A DNA stretch of 64,000 bases from [Eubacterium] siraeum (GCA_025150425.1 CP102281.1:868001-932000); one strand, 5' to 3'. Numbered from the stretch's first letter, positions 29,456 through 39,270 are shown. Numbers and translations: made by a program. The notes: generated by a model from the letters alone, not told the origin.

Positions 29456-29474
29456 AATTTCATTTCTCCTTTTC

Positions 29475-29705
29475 TTACTTCAATTTGTTGTGCTTTTTGA
29501 TTTGTTCGTACAGCTCTTTATCGGCGAGTAATACTGCTTTTTTGAAGTAGTTGCAGTAAATCCCGTAGATAGAGATAAGCTGCACGCAGCGGTGTGCTTC
29601 GCCGTCGTCAAGCAGAATGCAGTTGCCGTCCTTATCACAGTTGGCGCACAGCGAATTAACAAGACGGTGAACCTTTTCCGCCTGCTTGGTTGTAATCTTC
29701 ATCAT
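29475..29705 (-). CDS. cysteine-rich VLP-type protein of conjugative elements
   Basis: 76 residues (MMKITTKQAEKVHRLVNSLC) with cysteines in CANCDKDGNCILLD, HRCVQ and IYCNYFK. The pattern matches the Cys-rich VLP family common in Firmicute ICEs; function unknown. The start at 29705 follows AAAGGAGGAAAGG; a longer frame is open but lacks a site. Confidence 0.75.
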   Translation of the reverse strand: MMKITTKQAEKVHRLVNSLCANCDKDGNCILLDDGEAHRCVQLISIYGIYCNYFKKAVLLADKELYEQIKKHNKLK

Positions 29706-29734
29706 AGACCTTTCCTCCTTTCGTTTTCGGGCAA

Positions 29735-29761
29735 CAAAAAAGCCGCCGGTTTCCCGACGGC
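29735..29761 (-). terminator. leader terminator or attenuator before the VLP gene
   Basis: On the minus strand GCCGTCGGG-AAA-CCGGCGGC is followed by TTTTTT. It stands upstream of the minus-strand operon with no minus-strand gene behind it (29762-30040 is AT-rich without ORF), so it may be a transcription attenuator or a relic. Confidence 0.55.
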
Positions 29762-30040
29762 AATGCCCGTGTATTTTGTGAGGTTTTCGCTCCCTCACTT
29801 ATATTAATGCATTAAAATTTCGGTTGCTGAAATAATGAGATAACAGATATAAAATTAAAAGCGTAACAAGTATAAACCCTTGTAAATACTGCGTTTTTAT
29901 AATATAATGATAAAAAAGATAAAATTTGATAACAAAAATCTTTACAAAAACTTTTTAAAATATTTTTTCGTCCTGTCAGACTAAAGGAAGTTTTATGGGA
30001 CACTTCTTTTGATAGAATTAGTACGGGGGTACAGCGGAAT

Positions 30041-31171
30041 ATGGATAAAATCAGCTTTTTCAGCGCCGATTATCGTGACGGCAGAGTGCATATCGGCGGC
30101 AAGAGCTATCCTGCGGGGACTTTTGCGGCGCACCTGCTGAATCAGTATTACGAAAATGACACCGCCGCCCGTATTGGCGTTTTCACAACGGATAATTGGC
30201 ATCTTGAAAAGATGTTGCGGCTTGGGTATTTGAAAGTCAGCGACTATGTGAACGCCGGAGAAAGAATGGTAAATATCTTTACTGCACTTCCGTGGCTGAA
30301 GCCATTTGATATGCTCGGCACAGATGATGAACATAACAGAATAGCAACGTTGTTTTCTGAAGAAAACGGACATATCATAAGCGAATATTTTTCCCGTCGT
30401 GCAAAGATCGGTCAAATGGATGTGGGGCAAATAGTGTTTCCCAACTTACCGAAAGAATATGAAAAAGACTTCTTTGACCGTACTGAAGCTCTGCTTGGCG
30501 AAGTCAATGCTACACTCAGTTTCTACGATACTTTGAGTGCCGACATTCGCAATTCTTTTGAAAAGCTTAGAGTTTTCGTGAGCCGTGTAAATGAAGCTGA
30601 CCGATTTGACGAGGAACATTTGCTCCCCATAGCATTAGAAGTACTCGGCTCTGTGCCGTTTCCCGTGACAACGGAATATGTACCGATCAAGAAAGCCAGC
30701 CGCAGTAAAACGGCTACTCTTGCACGCAGGCTTTATTTCGACAGCTATTACAGCTTTGTGATGACCGACTTCTTTGAAGGCTTACATTACGGTCATTATC
30801 CAAGGAGGTGCGATATCTGCAAAAAATATTTCCTTATGACCTCTGCGGCAAGGCAAAAGTATTGTACAGGCTATGCGCCGTTTAAGCTCAAGGGCAAAGC
30901 CATTACCTGCCGGAAATACGCCGCAAGAATCAACCGTAAAGAATTAGCGGCGGGCAATCCTGTTATCCGCATCTATAAAAACCGCTGCTCTGTGCTCCGA
31001 ATGGAAAGAAAACGAGGTACTGTCACAGAAGAATTTGCCTCCACAGCGCTTGATCTTGCAAAAGAGCGTATGCAGCGTGCAAAAGAGGATGCCGAATATG
31101 CCAACAGTCAGTATGAGTCGGATATGAGCCGTGAAAAGCTCTACGCCGAAGTCGATAAGCAGTTAAAATAA
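30041..31171 (+). CDS. DUF6076-type protein
   Basis: 376 residues with a cysteine cluster at about 256-292 (CDICKKYFLM, KYCTGYAP, ITCRKYAA), probably zinc-binding, between helical regions; the C-terminus is a charged helix. The protein family is found on Firmicute mobile elements. It is the first plus-strand gene after the divergent gap and precedes the sigma-like gene by about 30 bases, so the two may form an operon. Function unknown; the cysteine arrangement recalls the chromosomal protein at 9396. Confidence 0.65.
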   Translation: MDKISFFSADYRDGRVHIGGKSYPAGTFAAHLLNQYYENDTAARIGVFTTDNWHLEKMLRLGYLKVSDYVNAGERMVNIFTALPWLKPFDMLGTDDEHNRIATLFSEENGHIISEYFSRRAKIGQMDVGQIVFPNLPKEYEKDFFDRTEALLGEVNATLSFYDTLSADIRNSFEKLRVFVSRVNEADRFDEEHLLPIALEVLGSVPFPVTTEYVPIKKASRSKTATLARRLYFDSYYSFVMTDFFEGLHYGHYPRRCDICKKYFLMTSAARQKYCTGYAPFKLKGKAITCRKYAARINRKELAAGNPVIRIYKNRCSVLRMERKRGTVTEEFASTALDLAKERMQRAKEDAEYANSQYESDMSREKLYAEVDKQLK

Positions 31172-31202
31172 CGGTAAGTATCACAGAACGGAGGTGAGTG
31201 CC

Positions 31203-32108
31203 GTGACAGAAATTTATATAGATAAAGCAGATTTAAATATGTATCAATTGAAGCCGGCACCGCCGAAATGGGATTTGCAGGAATATATTGTAACCTATCT
31301 GAAAGAGAAAGATAACCGCTATCTTGCTTGGTTTCTGCACTATTATGAAAAAACGCTTAACAACAATGTGCAGGAATATATGCGAAAGCTCTTTATGCCG
31401 GAGCATTTTGCGGATATGAAACAGGCATATATTGCCGGACTGCTCAAAGCATTAAAAAACTACGATATTAAGCAAGGCGTGCCGTTTACCTCGTTCAAGG
31501 AACGGTATGTGGAACGGGAGATACTGGACTATGTGCGCTCTATGCGTACAGGCTTCACAGCATAAAGCATCGCAGAATATGCCAAGCTCCGTAAAGCAAT
31601 GGCGATATGGTACAAATACGAGCGTGATTATTCAGATAAAACACTGATAAAGGTTGCAGGCGAGCTTGAGGAAACCGTTGAAAACACTAAAGAAATATTA
31701 CTCGGCGGTCTGCTCAATGAAAACCGGGTGGATTTGTATCGGCAATACACAGACGATGACGGTGAAGAATGCACAGAGGAGGCACATTCCGACGGTACCT
31801 CTGACACTTATACGCTGTTTATGAAAAATGAGCTGTATACCCGACTGTGGGAAGCATACGAAAAACTGGAGTATACCGAACGGAAAATGTTATCTCAAAG
31901 ACTCGGTTTTTGCTTTGAATGCCATAGTCTGTTTTATATGGATCATAACGATTTGGACGAATACGGCGAGCCGAAAAAGAAGTCAATCAAGAAGATGATG
32001 TATACGGATATTGCTACCGACCACGAATACAGCTCAGCAAATACGGCTCATAACAAGTGTGAAAAGGCGCTGGAGAAATTAAGAAAAGCAATAAAAGATT
32101 TAATATAA
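31203..32108 (+). pseudogene. sigma-70-like gene interrupted by an ochre codon
   Basis: The GTG at 31203 follows GGAGGTGA. The first part resembles sigma region 2 of ICE-borne sigma-like proteins (GLLKALKNYDIKQGVPFTSF, EREILDYVRSMRTGF). A TAA at 31563-31565 stops it, and the same frame continues SIAEYAKLRKAMAIW to 32108 with helices and LGFCFECHSLF. Relatives read this as one protein of about 300 residues. The second half has no ribosome site of its own, so the gene is probably inactive. Confidence 0.8.
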
Positions 32109-32114
32109 ATTAGC

Positions 32115-32158
32115 AAAAAGCGGCGGCAGGAAGATTCTATTCTTTCTGTCGCCGCTTT
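32115..32158 (+). terminator. terminator after the sigma-like pseudogene
   Basis: AAAGCGGCGGCAGGAAG / CTTTCTGTCGCCGCTTT hairpin. Confidence 0.75.
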
Positions 32159-32272
32159 CCATTTTGGTAGGTATGTTCCGCTAATTTAGGCTTTATTTTT
32201 TCTTAACAGTAATCAATGAGGTCTTTTTCCCGTTTTTATTTCTCCTGTGCTAATCTATAATTGTCATAGGTA

Positions 32273-32404
32273 GTCGAAACAGTGCTTAAATGCACTATTT
32301 CGACCCCAAATCTTTGATTTGGGAGCAAATTTTCAAAGAAAATTTGGCTATGCCCATTGCAATGAATATCGAGTGAATTCAAATGAACATTCATTTGAAT
32401 TCAC
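32273..32404. repeat. cluster of four hairpins upstream of the kdp block
   Basis: In order: 32273-32304 (GTCGAAACAGTGC arm, one mismatch), 32305-32323 (CCCAAATC-TTT-GATTTGGG), 32324-32349 (AGC-AAATTTTC-AAA-GAAAATTT-G-GCT) and 32373-32404 (GTGAATTCAAATGAA with perfect 15-bp complement). The second hairpin shares the AAATCTTTGATTT core with hairpin 1 of the tRNA-Leu inserts. No T-run follows, so these are not simple terminators. Confidence 0.7.
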
Positions 32405-32444
32405 TTAAACCGATAGTCATTATAAGCGTAAGGAGGGATTAAAT

Positions 32445-32639
32445 ATGTCAGCCATATTTAAAGCTATACACGAATTTGATAAGCGCATTGAAGTACGAGC
32501 GGAGCATTTCGCATTCAAGCATCCGTATCTGTCCTTTTTTGCGGTATTTATCGGTATGCCGATTTGTGTTCTCGCTGCCGTGTTTTTCTTCACCGTAATT
32601 ATTACGGTTCCGATTGCTTTGATTTTCGGATGGCTGTAA
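32445..32639 (+). CDS. 64-residue single- or double-span membrane protein
   Basis: An amphipathic charged N-terminus (FDKRIEVRAEHFAFKHPYL) is followed by two closely spaced hydrophobic stretches. AGGAGGGATTAAAT precedes the ATG. Located just before the kdp promoter; could be a small regulator or unrelated. Not recognised. Confidence 0.6.
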   Translation: MSAIFKAIHEFDKRIEVRAEHFAFKHPYLSFFAVFIGMPICVLAAVFFFTVIITVPIALIFGWL

Positions 32640-32681
32640 GCGTCTTAATATAGTTTTAATGTGCTGTATATTCTGCTAATC

Positions 32682-32709
32682 CCGATTTAATCTTTTTGCT
32701 GTTAAAATA
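32682..32709 (+). promoter_or_regulatory. kdp promoter box
   Basis: CCGATTTAAT, ten bases, TTAAAATA. The same arrangement with identical spacing occurs before trkH at 37859-37886, so both are probably controlled by the same factor; KdpE, an OmpR-type regulator encoded in the block, is the obvious candidate. Confidence 0.55.
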
Positions 32710-32729
32710 TCAAACAAGGAGGTAAGACT

Positions 32730-32822
32730 ATGAATATTATAATCGGATTTATCGGTCTTTGTGCTGCGGCACTGCTAATCTACTATGTTTACATACTGAT
32801 GAAAGGGGATGAGCAAAAATGA
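32730..32822 (+). CDS. kdpF: KdpF small subunit
   Basis: 30 residues (MNIIIGFIGLCAAALLIYYV then YILMKGDEQK), one membrane helix. AAGGAGGTAAG is the ribosome site, and the stop overlaps the kdpA start by four bases. Size, hydrophobicity and place match KdpF, which stabilises the KdpABC pump. Confidence 0.9.
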   Translation: MNIIIGFIGLCAAALLIYYVYILMKGDEQK

Positions 32823-34630
32823 GTGCGGTGATACAATACATACTCTATCTTGCCGTTCTTATTGTTTTGGCGATTCCGCTCGGCGCTTATATCAAGAAAG
32901 TAATGAACGGAGAGAAAACCTTTCTTTCCAAAATTCTAACGCCCTGTGAAAACGCTGTGTATAAGGTTATGCGCATCAAAAAAGACGAGCAAATGAACTG
33001 GAAAAAATATGCCGTTTCCGTTCTGATTTTTTCAGGCATCGGACTTATTTTTCTGTTTTTGCTTCAGATTTTGCAGGGAGTTCTTCCCGGAAATCCGCAG
33101 GGGATTTCGGGTGTAAAATGGGATTTGTCCTTTAATACCGCAGCCAGTTTCGTAACCAATACAAACTGGCAGGCATACAGCGGCGAGTCCACATTAAGCT
33201 ATCTGACCCAAGCGCTCGGACTTACCGTGCAGAACTTTGTTTCCGCAGCCACGGGTATTGCCGTGCTGTTTGCCCTGATACGGGGATTTATAAAAGTAAA
33301 AGCCGATGGATTAGGCAGCTTTTGGGTTGATATAACAAGAATCGTCATTCATATTTTGATTCCGCTGAATCTTATCATCTCACTTTGCCTTGTGGGCGGC
33401 GGCGTGATTCAAAACCTGAAAGGCGCTGAAACCGTATCGCTCGTTGAACCGATTGCGGTAAGCGCAGACGGCGAAATTCTTGAAAACGCCGAAATTGACC
33501 TTGATACAAATACCGTAACAGTTGACGGCAAAAAAATAGAAGACGCCGAAATTGTTACCGAACAGTTTGTACCTATGGGTCCTGCGGCAAGCCAGGTCGC
33601 CATTAAACAAACGGGTACAAACGGCGGCGGTTATATGGGCGTTAACTCCGCTCATCCGCTCGAAAACCCGAACGCTTTTACAAATTTGATTGAAATGCTT
33701 TCAATTTTGCTTATTCCTGCGGCGCTGTGCTTCACCTTTGGCAAGGCGGTAAAGAATAAAAAACAGGGCGTTGCAATCTTTATGGCGATGTTTATATGCC
33801 TTGCGCTGGCGCTGGGCACGATTGCCGTCAGCGAACAGGTTGCGACGCCGCAACTTGCACAGGATGGTGTCAATGTCTCAATGACCGACCAGGCGGGCGG
33901 CAATATGGAAGGTAAGGAAACCCGATTTGGTATTGCAACATCCTCTACTTGGGCGGCATTTACAACAGCGGCTTCCAACGGCTCTGTAAACTCCATGCAC
34001 GACAGTTACACACCGCTCGGCGGTATGGTGACAATGCTCTTGATGCAGCTCGGCGAGGTTATCTTCGGCGGCGTTGGCTGCGGTCTTTACGGTATGCTTG
34101 CCTTTGCCATTCTGACGGTATTTATAGCCGGACTTATGGTCGGCAGAACGCCGGAGTTTTTAGGCAAAAAGATTGAGCCTTATGAAATGAAATGGTCTGT
34201 GCTTGTTTGCCTTGCAACGCCGATTGCTATTCTTATCGGCAGCGGACTTGCAGCGGTCGTTCCGAGTGTAGCGGACAGCCTAAACAACAGCGGAGCGCAC
34301 GGCTTTTCCGAAATACTGTACACATATTCTTCCTGCGGCGGTAACAACGGCTCTGCCTTTGCCGGCTTTAATGCAAACACCGTATTTTTGAATGTTTCGC
34401 TCGGTCTTGTCATGCTGTTTGCCCGTTTCCTTCCGATCATAGGAACACTGGCGATCGCGGGCAGTCTTGCCGGCAAAAAGAAGATTGCAACAAGCGCAGG
34501 TACACTTTCCACAACAAACGGTATGTTTGTATTCCTGCTGATTTTAATCGTCCTTATTATAGGCGCACTCAGTTTCTTCCCAGCGTTGGCGTTAGGACCG
34601 CTCGCTGAATTTTTCAGTAATGTTATTTAA
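32819..34630 (+). CDS. kdpA: KdpA, potassium-binding channel subunit
   Basis: 603 residues, about ten membrane helices; related to K+ channels. Pore-loop-like repeats are visible (NTAASFVTNTNWQAYSGE, STWAAFTTAASNGSVNSMHD, YSSCGGNNGSAFAGF). It takes up K+ from the outside and passes it to KdpB. First large gene of the operon; 12 bases to kdpB. Confidence 0.97.
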   Translation: MSAVIQYILYLAVLIVLAIPLGAYIKKVMNGEKTFLSKILTPCENAVYKVMRIKKDEQMNWKKYAVSVLIFSGIGLIFLFLLQILQGVLPGNPQGISGVKWDLSFNTAASFVTNTNWQAYSGESTLSYLTQALGLTVQNFVSAATGIAVLFALIRGFIKVKADGLGSFWVDITRIVIHILIPLNLIISLCLVGGGVIQNLKGAETVSLVEPIAVSADGEILENAEIDLDTNTVTVDGKKIEDAEIVTEQFVPMGPAASQVAIKQTGTNGGGYMGVNSAHPLENPNAFTNLIEMLSILLIPAALCFTFGKAVKNKKQGVAIFMAMFICLALALGTIAVSEQVATPQLAQDGVNVSMTDQAGGNMEGKETRFGIATSSTWAAFTTAASNGSVNSMHDSYTPLGGMVTMLLMQLGEVIFGGVGCGLYGMLAFAILTVFIAGLMVGRTPEFLGKKIEPYEMKWSVLVCLATPIAILIGSGLAAVVPSVADSLNNSGAHGFSEILYTYSSCGGNNGSAFAGFNANTVFLNVSLGLVMLFARFLPIIGTLAIAGSLAGKKKIATSAGTLSTTNGMFVFLLILIVLIIGALSFFPALALGPLAEFFSNVI

Positions 34631-34642
34631 GGAGGCACTGTT

Positions 34643-36712
34643 ATGGCATCAAATAATAAAAGTGCTTTTGCCGATAAAAATATGCTCGGCAGAGCCATAA
34701 AAGACTCATTTGTAAAACTAAATCCCAAAACACAGGTGCAAAACCCCGTTATGCTTTTGGTATATATTTCGGCGATCCTCACAAGCGGACTGTGGATTGT
34801 ATCCCTATTCGGACTAAAGGACGCTTCAAGCGGATATACATTGGCAATCGCAGTTATTCTGTGGTTTACCTGTATTTTTGCCAATTTTGCCGAAGCGATT
34901 GCCGAGGGCAGAGGCAAGGCGCAGGCGGACGCTCTGAGAGCTTCAAAAAAAGATGTGGAGGCACACAAGATACCCTCTGCCGATAAGAAAGAACAGATAA
35001 CCGTTGTTTCTTCCGCGTTGCTTAAAAAAGGCGACATTGTCATTGTGAAAGCAGGAGAGCAAATTCCGGGCGACGGTGAGGTTATTGAGGGAGCCGCTTC
35101 CGTAGACGAAAGCGCTATCACAGGCGAATCCGCACCCGTTATCCGTGAGGCAGGCGGCGATAGAAGCGCAGTAACTGGCGGTACTACCGTACTTTCCGAT
35201 TGGATCGTTGTGCGGATAACAAGCGAAGCGGGCGAAAGCTTCCTTGATAAAATGATTGCCATGGTCGAGGGTGCTTCCCGTAAAAAGACGCCAAACGAAA
35301 TCGCATTGCAGATTTTTCTTGTCGCCCTTTCCATTATCTTTATTCTTGTTACGGTATCGCTTTATACCTACTCCATATTCTCGGCAAAACAGGCGGGAAT
35401 TGATAACCCCACCTCTGTTACTACCTTGGTAGCGTTGCTTGTCTGCCTTGCCCCTACCACCATCGGCGCATTGCTTTCTGCTATCGGCATTGCGGGAATG
35501 AGCAGACTTAATCAGGCGAATGTACTTGCTATGAGTGGCAGAGCCATTGAAGCCGCAGGCGATGTGGACATACTTATGCTTGACAAAACAGGTACGATTA
35601 CACTCGGCAACCGTAAGGCAAGTGCTTTTATCCCCGTTGACGGAGCAAGTGAACAAGAGCTTGCCGATGCGGCGCAGTTATCCTCGCTTGCCGATGAAAC
35701 GCCCGAAGGCAGAAGCGTAGTTATTCTCGCAAAAGAAAAATTCAATATTCGCGGCAGAGAGCTTTCCGACAAGAATATGACCTTTATTCCCTTTACGGCG
35801 AAAACCCGTATGAGCGGCGTTGATTATGACGGCAACGAAATCCGCAAGGGAGCCGCCGATACAATGCAAAAATATGTGACCGAAAACGGCGGCGTTTATT
35901 CCGAGGAATGCGACCAAATCGTAAAAGAGATTGCAAACAAAGGCGGTACGCCGCTTGTCGTGGCAAAAAATCATAAGATTTTAGGCGTTATTCATCTGAA
36001 AGACATTATCAAGCAGGGCGTTAAAGAGAAGTTCGCGGATCTTCGTAAAATGGGTATAAAAACCATTATGATTACAGGCGACAATCCGATGACCGCCGCT
36101 GCTATTGCGGCAGAAGCGGGCGTGGACGATTTTCTTGCCGAAGCAACGCCGGAAGGCAAGCTCCAAATGATCCGTGATTTTCAGAGCAAGGGACACCTTG
36201 TCGCTATGACAGGTGACGGTACCAATGATGCGCCTGCTCTTGCGCAGGCTGATGTGGCGGTTGCGATGAACACCGGCACGCAGGCGGCCAAGGAAGCGGG
36301 AAATATGGTTGACCTTGATTCGTCTCCGACAAAGCTTATTGATATCGTCCGCATCGGTAAACAGCTTTTGATGACAAGGGGCAGTCTGACTACCTTCTCC
36401 ATAGCGAACGATGTGGCAAAGTATTTCGCCATTATTCCCGCCTTGTTTATGGGACTTTATCCGGGTCTTTCGGCACTTAACATTATGGGACTTCATTCCC
36501 CGCAAAGCGCAGTTTTGTCGGCAATCATCTACAATGCACTGATTATTATTGCGCTGATTCCGCTGGCGCTTAAGGGCGTAAAATACCGCGAGGTTCCTGC
36601 GGGAAAGCTCTTGTCACGCAACCTGTTAATTTACGGTCTCGGAGGTCTTGCGGCACCTTTTATCTTCATTAAGCTTATTGATATGCTGCTTGTACTGTTC
36701 AGCTTGGCATAA
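34643..36712 (+). CDS. kdpB: KdpB, P-type ATPase subunit
   Basis: 689 residues. The phosphorylation motif DKTGT lies at about residue 314, the actuator loop reads [11 protein letters not shown] (TGES), and the hinge [14 protein letters not shown] is present. It hydrolyses ATP to drive high-affinity K+ uptake. All catalytic motifs are intact. GGAGGCACTGTT precedes the ATG. Confidence 0.98.
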   Translation: MASNNKSAFADKNMLGRAIKDSFVKLNPKTQVQNPVMLLVYISAILTSGLWIVSLFGLKDASSGYTLAIAVILWFTCIFANFAEAIAEGRGKAQADALRASKKDVEAHKIPSADKKEQITVVSSALLKKGDIVIVKAGEQIPGDGEVIEGAASVDESAITGESAPVIREAGGDRSAVTGGTTVLSDWIVVRITSEAGESFLDKMIAMVEGASRKKTPNEIALQIFLVALSIIFILVTVSLYTYSIFSAKQAGIDNPTSVTTLVALLVCLAPTTIGALLSAIGIAGMSRLNQANVLAMSGRAIEAAGDVDILMLDKTGTITLGNRKASAFIPVDGASEQELADAAQLSSLADETPEGRSVVILAKEKFNIRGRELSDKNMTFIPFTAKTRMSGVDYDGNEIRKGAADTMQKYVTENGGVYSEECDQIVKEIANKGGTPLVVAKNHKILGVIHLKDIIKQGVKEKFADLRKMGIKTIMITGDNPMTAAAIAAEAGVDDFLAEATPEGKLQMIRDFQSKGHLVAMTGDGTNDAPALAQADVAVAMNTGTQAAKEAGNMVDLDSSPTKLIDIVRIGKQLLMTRGSLTTFSIANDVAKYFAIIPALFMGLYPGLSALNIMGLHSPQSAVLSAIIYNALIIIALIPLALKGVKYREVPAGKLLSRNLLIYGLGGLAAPFIFIKLIDMLLVLFSLA

Positions 36713-36724
36713 GGAGGTTTTACC

Positions 36725-37333
36725 ATGAAAACATTAAAAAATGTACTGCCGAGAGCGGCAATAATCTTTCTTATTTTTACATTGCTCTGCGGCGTGGTTT
36801 ATACGGGTGTAGTTACAGGGTTTGCGCAGCTTATTTTCCCTGATAAAGCAAACGGCAGCATTATTGAGGTTGACGGAAAAAAGTACGGCTGTGAACTGCT
36901 CGGTCAGCAGTATATGGATGAGGGACATATGTGGGGGCGCATTATGAATATTGATGTTTCAACCTACAAGGACGAAAACGGAAAAACGCTGATGTATGCC
37001 GCACCGTCAAACCTTTCCCCGGCAAGCGAAGAATATGAGGCTTTGGTTCGGGAGCGTGTGGAAAAACTGCGGGAGGCAAACCCCGATATGGACGAAACGG
37101 CAATTCCCGTTGATCTTGTGACCTGCTCGGGCAGCGGACTTGACCCGCATATTTCCCCCTCCGCCGCCGAGTATCAGGTGGCAAGAATCGCAAAAGCAAA
37201 CGATATGACCGAGGAAGAGGTGCGGGAGATTATTATGAAATGCACTGACGGTAAGTTTTTAGGGCTTTTCGGAGAAGAAACCGTTAATGTTCTTAAAGTG
37301 AATTTAATGCTGGACGGAATTTTGGAGAAGTAA
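36725..37333 (+). CDS. kdpC: KdpC subunit
   Basis: 202 residues with one N-terminal membrane helix and the family text GSGLDPHISPSAAEYQVARI. It stabilises nucleotide binding by KdpB. AAGGAGGTTTTACC precedes the start. Confidence 0.97.
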   Translation: MKTLKNVLPRAAIIFLIFTLLCGVVYTGVVTGFAQLIFPDKANGSIIEVDGKKYGCELLGQQYMDEGHMWGRIMNIDVSTYKDENGKTLMYAAPSNLSPASEEYEALVRERVEKLREANPDMDETAIPVDLVTCSGSGLDPHISPSAAEYQVARIAKANDMTEEEVREIIMKCTDGKFLGLFGEETVNVLKVNLMLDGILEK

Positions 37334-37340
37334 TCACACG

Positions 37341-37745
37341 ATGAACATTATCAAAATCATGATTCCGAAAATTTCCACCGTGTTCCTCCATGAGAATGAT
37401 ACGGTCCGTCAGGGACTGGAACGCTTTCGTGCGCACGGATATACTGCCATACCCGTGCTGAATGAAGAAGAACAGTATGTGGGAAATGTGACGGAGGGAG
37501 ATTTCCTCCGTCACATTTTGGCTGTCGGAAATACGGATTTAAAATTTCAGGAGCGTTACCGAATTGGCGACATCATGCGCAAAGAATGTTATCTTGCCCT
37601 ATCCATAGATGCGGACGAAAAACAGGTTATTGCTGTTGCCTTGAATCAAAACTATGTTCCTATTGTTGACGGAAGGGGCGCACTCTGCGGTATCATTACC
37701 CGCCAGTCGTTAATTCATTATTTTGAAAATCAGAGAAATGCATGA
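37341..37745 (+). CDS. two-CBS-domain protein
   Basis: 134 residues: CBS 1 about 1-60 (FRAHGYTAIPVLNEEEQYVG) and CBS 2 about 72-130 (NQNYVPIVDGRGALCGIITR). CBS pairs bind adenine nucleotides. It starts seven bases after kdpC, so it is part of the kdp transcript and may sense energy state or c-di-AMP-like ligands for K+ control. That role is inference. Confidence 0.85.
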   Translation: MNIIKIMIPKISTVFLHENDTVRQGLERFRAHGYTAIPVLNEEEQYVGNVTEGDFLRHILAVGNTDLKFQERYRIGDIMRKECYLALSIDADEKQVIAVALNQNYVPIVDGRGALCGIITRQSLIHYFENQRNA

Positions 37746-37826
37746 TGATTTCCAATTTAATTTGAATCATGGAAGATATGATTCCGTATCTCTTCAGTGT
37801 TTTAGCACAAATTTGAAATCCTTTAT

Positions 37827-37916
37827 GCAATCTTAATATCATCTTTATCTTGCTTACGCCGATTTAATGCAGATTAAGATAAAATAAAGACAGTCTAAAT
37901 TTGATATTAAGATTGC
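37827..37916. promoter_or_regulatory. trkH control region with 15-bp inverted repeat
   Basis: GCAATCTTAATATCA (37827-37841) has a perfect complement at 37902-37916. Between them lies CCGATTTAAT, ten bases, ATAAAATA (37859-37886), the same box as before kdpF. The predicted start point lies inside, so the left arm is not transcribed and the dyad should act as DNA. Confidence 0.55.
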
Positions 37917-37929
37917 GAAGGTATCCGTT

Positions 37930-39270
37930 ATGATAAAACGGCAAAATCCAAAACACAAGCACATTACATCGTTCCAGATTATTATATTAGGTTTTCTGTC
38001 TGTGATAATTTTAGGCAGCATACTGTTAATGCTGCCCGTTGCAACAAGGGACGGTAAAGGCGCTGTATGTTCAGACGCACTGTTTACCGCCACCTCCGCA
38101 GTTTGTGTAACCGGTTTGGTTATACACGATACCGCTACATACTGGTCAATGTTCGGGCAGAGCGTAATACTGTTTTTAATTCAAATCGGCGGTATGGGCA
38201 TTGTCACGGTTGCAGTTTCGGTTGCGGCTTTTTCAGGTCGAAAAATAGGCCTAATGCAGAGAAGTACTATGCAGGAAGCAGTTTCTGCACATCATGTCGG
38301 CGGCATTGTGCGGCTTACAAAATTTATATTAAAAACCTCGGTGTGCATTGAGCTGATTGGAGCAGCCATGCTTTTGCCGGCTTTTATCCGTGATTTCGGA
38401 ATTACGAAGGGTTTATGGTACGCCTTGTTCCATTCTGTTTCGGCATTCTGCAATGCAGGCTTTGACTTAATCGGCATTAAAGAGCCATTTTCGTCATTAA
38501 CCTCTTATTCATCACAGCCTTTTTTCAACTTCACGGTTATGGCCCTTATTATTATCGGCGGAATAGGCTTTTTAACTTGGGAGGATATTAATAACAATAA
38601 GCTTCATTTCAGAAAATACCGAATGCAAAGCAAGGTTATCCTCACGGTTACGGGAATACTGATTATCCTGCCATCGCTTTACTTTTTCTTTTTCGAGTAT
38701 CAGAACCTTCCACTTGGAGAAAGAATCCTGACCTCTCTTTTCCAGTCTGTTACGCCGAGAACAGCCGGCTTTAATACCACGGATTTAACATCCTTCAGTG
38801 AGACAGGTCAAATGCTGATAATATTGTTGATGCTGATCGGCGGTTCGCCCGGTTCAACGGCTGGCGGTATGAAAACCACCACAATCGCCGTTTTGGTTTC
38901 ATCGGCGCTGTCCGTGTTTCGTAAAAAGGAAGATACACACTTTTTCAAACGGCGCATATCCGACGATACCGCGAAAAGTGCGGCAGCTATCTTTTTACTG
39001 TATATTGGGCTGTTTATAGGTGGCGGAATGATCATCAGCAGCATCGAAAATCTTCCATTGCTCCCGTCGCTGTTTGAAACAGCGTCGGCAATCGGAACGG
39101 TGGGGCTTTCGCTTGGCATCACCTCACAGTTGGGGATTGCTTCGCAGTTCATTCTGATTATACTCATGTTTTTCGGAAGAGTCGGAGGACTGACATTGAT
39201 ATTTGCGGCAATGAAAGGTACGGGGACAAACGTAACAAAATATCCGCAGGAAAAAATAACGGTTGGCTAA
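37930..39270 (+). CDS. trkH: TrkH/KtrB-type potassium transporter
   Basis: 446 residues with four channel-like M1-P-M2 units; filter-like segments include ATSAVCVTGL, VSAFCNAGFDL, TPRTAGFNTTD and ASAIGTVGLSLG. The length favours the KtrB class. It carries K+ (often with Na+) and is gated by the cytosolic RCK protein encoded next. GAAGG precedes the ATG. Confidence 0.93.
   Translation: MIKRQNPKHKHITSFQIIILGFLSVIILGSILLMLPVATRDGKGAVCSDALFTATSAVCVTGLVIHDTATYWSMFGQSVILFLIQIGGMGIVTVAVSVAAFSGRKIGLMQRSTMQEAVSAHHVGGIVRLTKFILKTSVCIELIGAAMLLPAFIRDFGITKGLWYALFHSVSAFCNAGFDLIGIKEPFSSLTSYSSQPFFNFTVMALIIIGGIGFLTWEDINNNKLHFRKYRMQSKVILTVTGILIILPSLYFFFFEYQNLPLGERILTSLFQSVTPRTAGFNTTDLTSFSETGQMLIILLMLIGGSPGSTAGGMKTTTIAVLVSSALSVFRKKEDTHFFKRRISDDTAKSAAAIFLLYIGLFIGGGMIISSIENLPLLPSLFETASAIGTVGLSLGITSQLGIASQFILIILMFFGRVGGLTLIFAAMKGTGTNVTKYPQEKITVG

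Noticed and set aside
34627-35656. Long minus-strand frames (235 and 237 codons) opposite kdpB
   Set aside because: Mirror frames of the highly conserved kdpB coding sequence.
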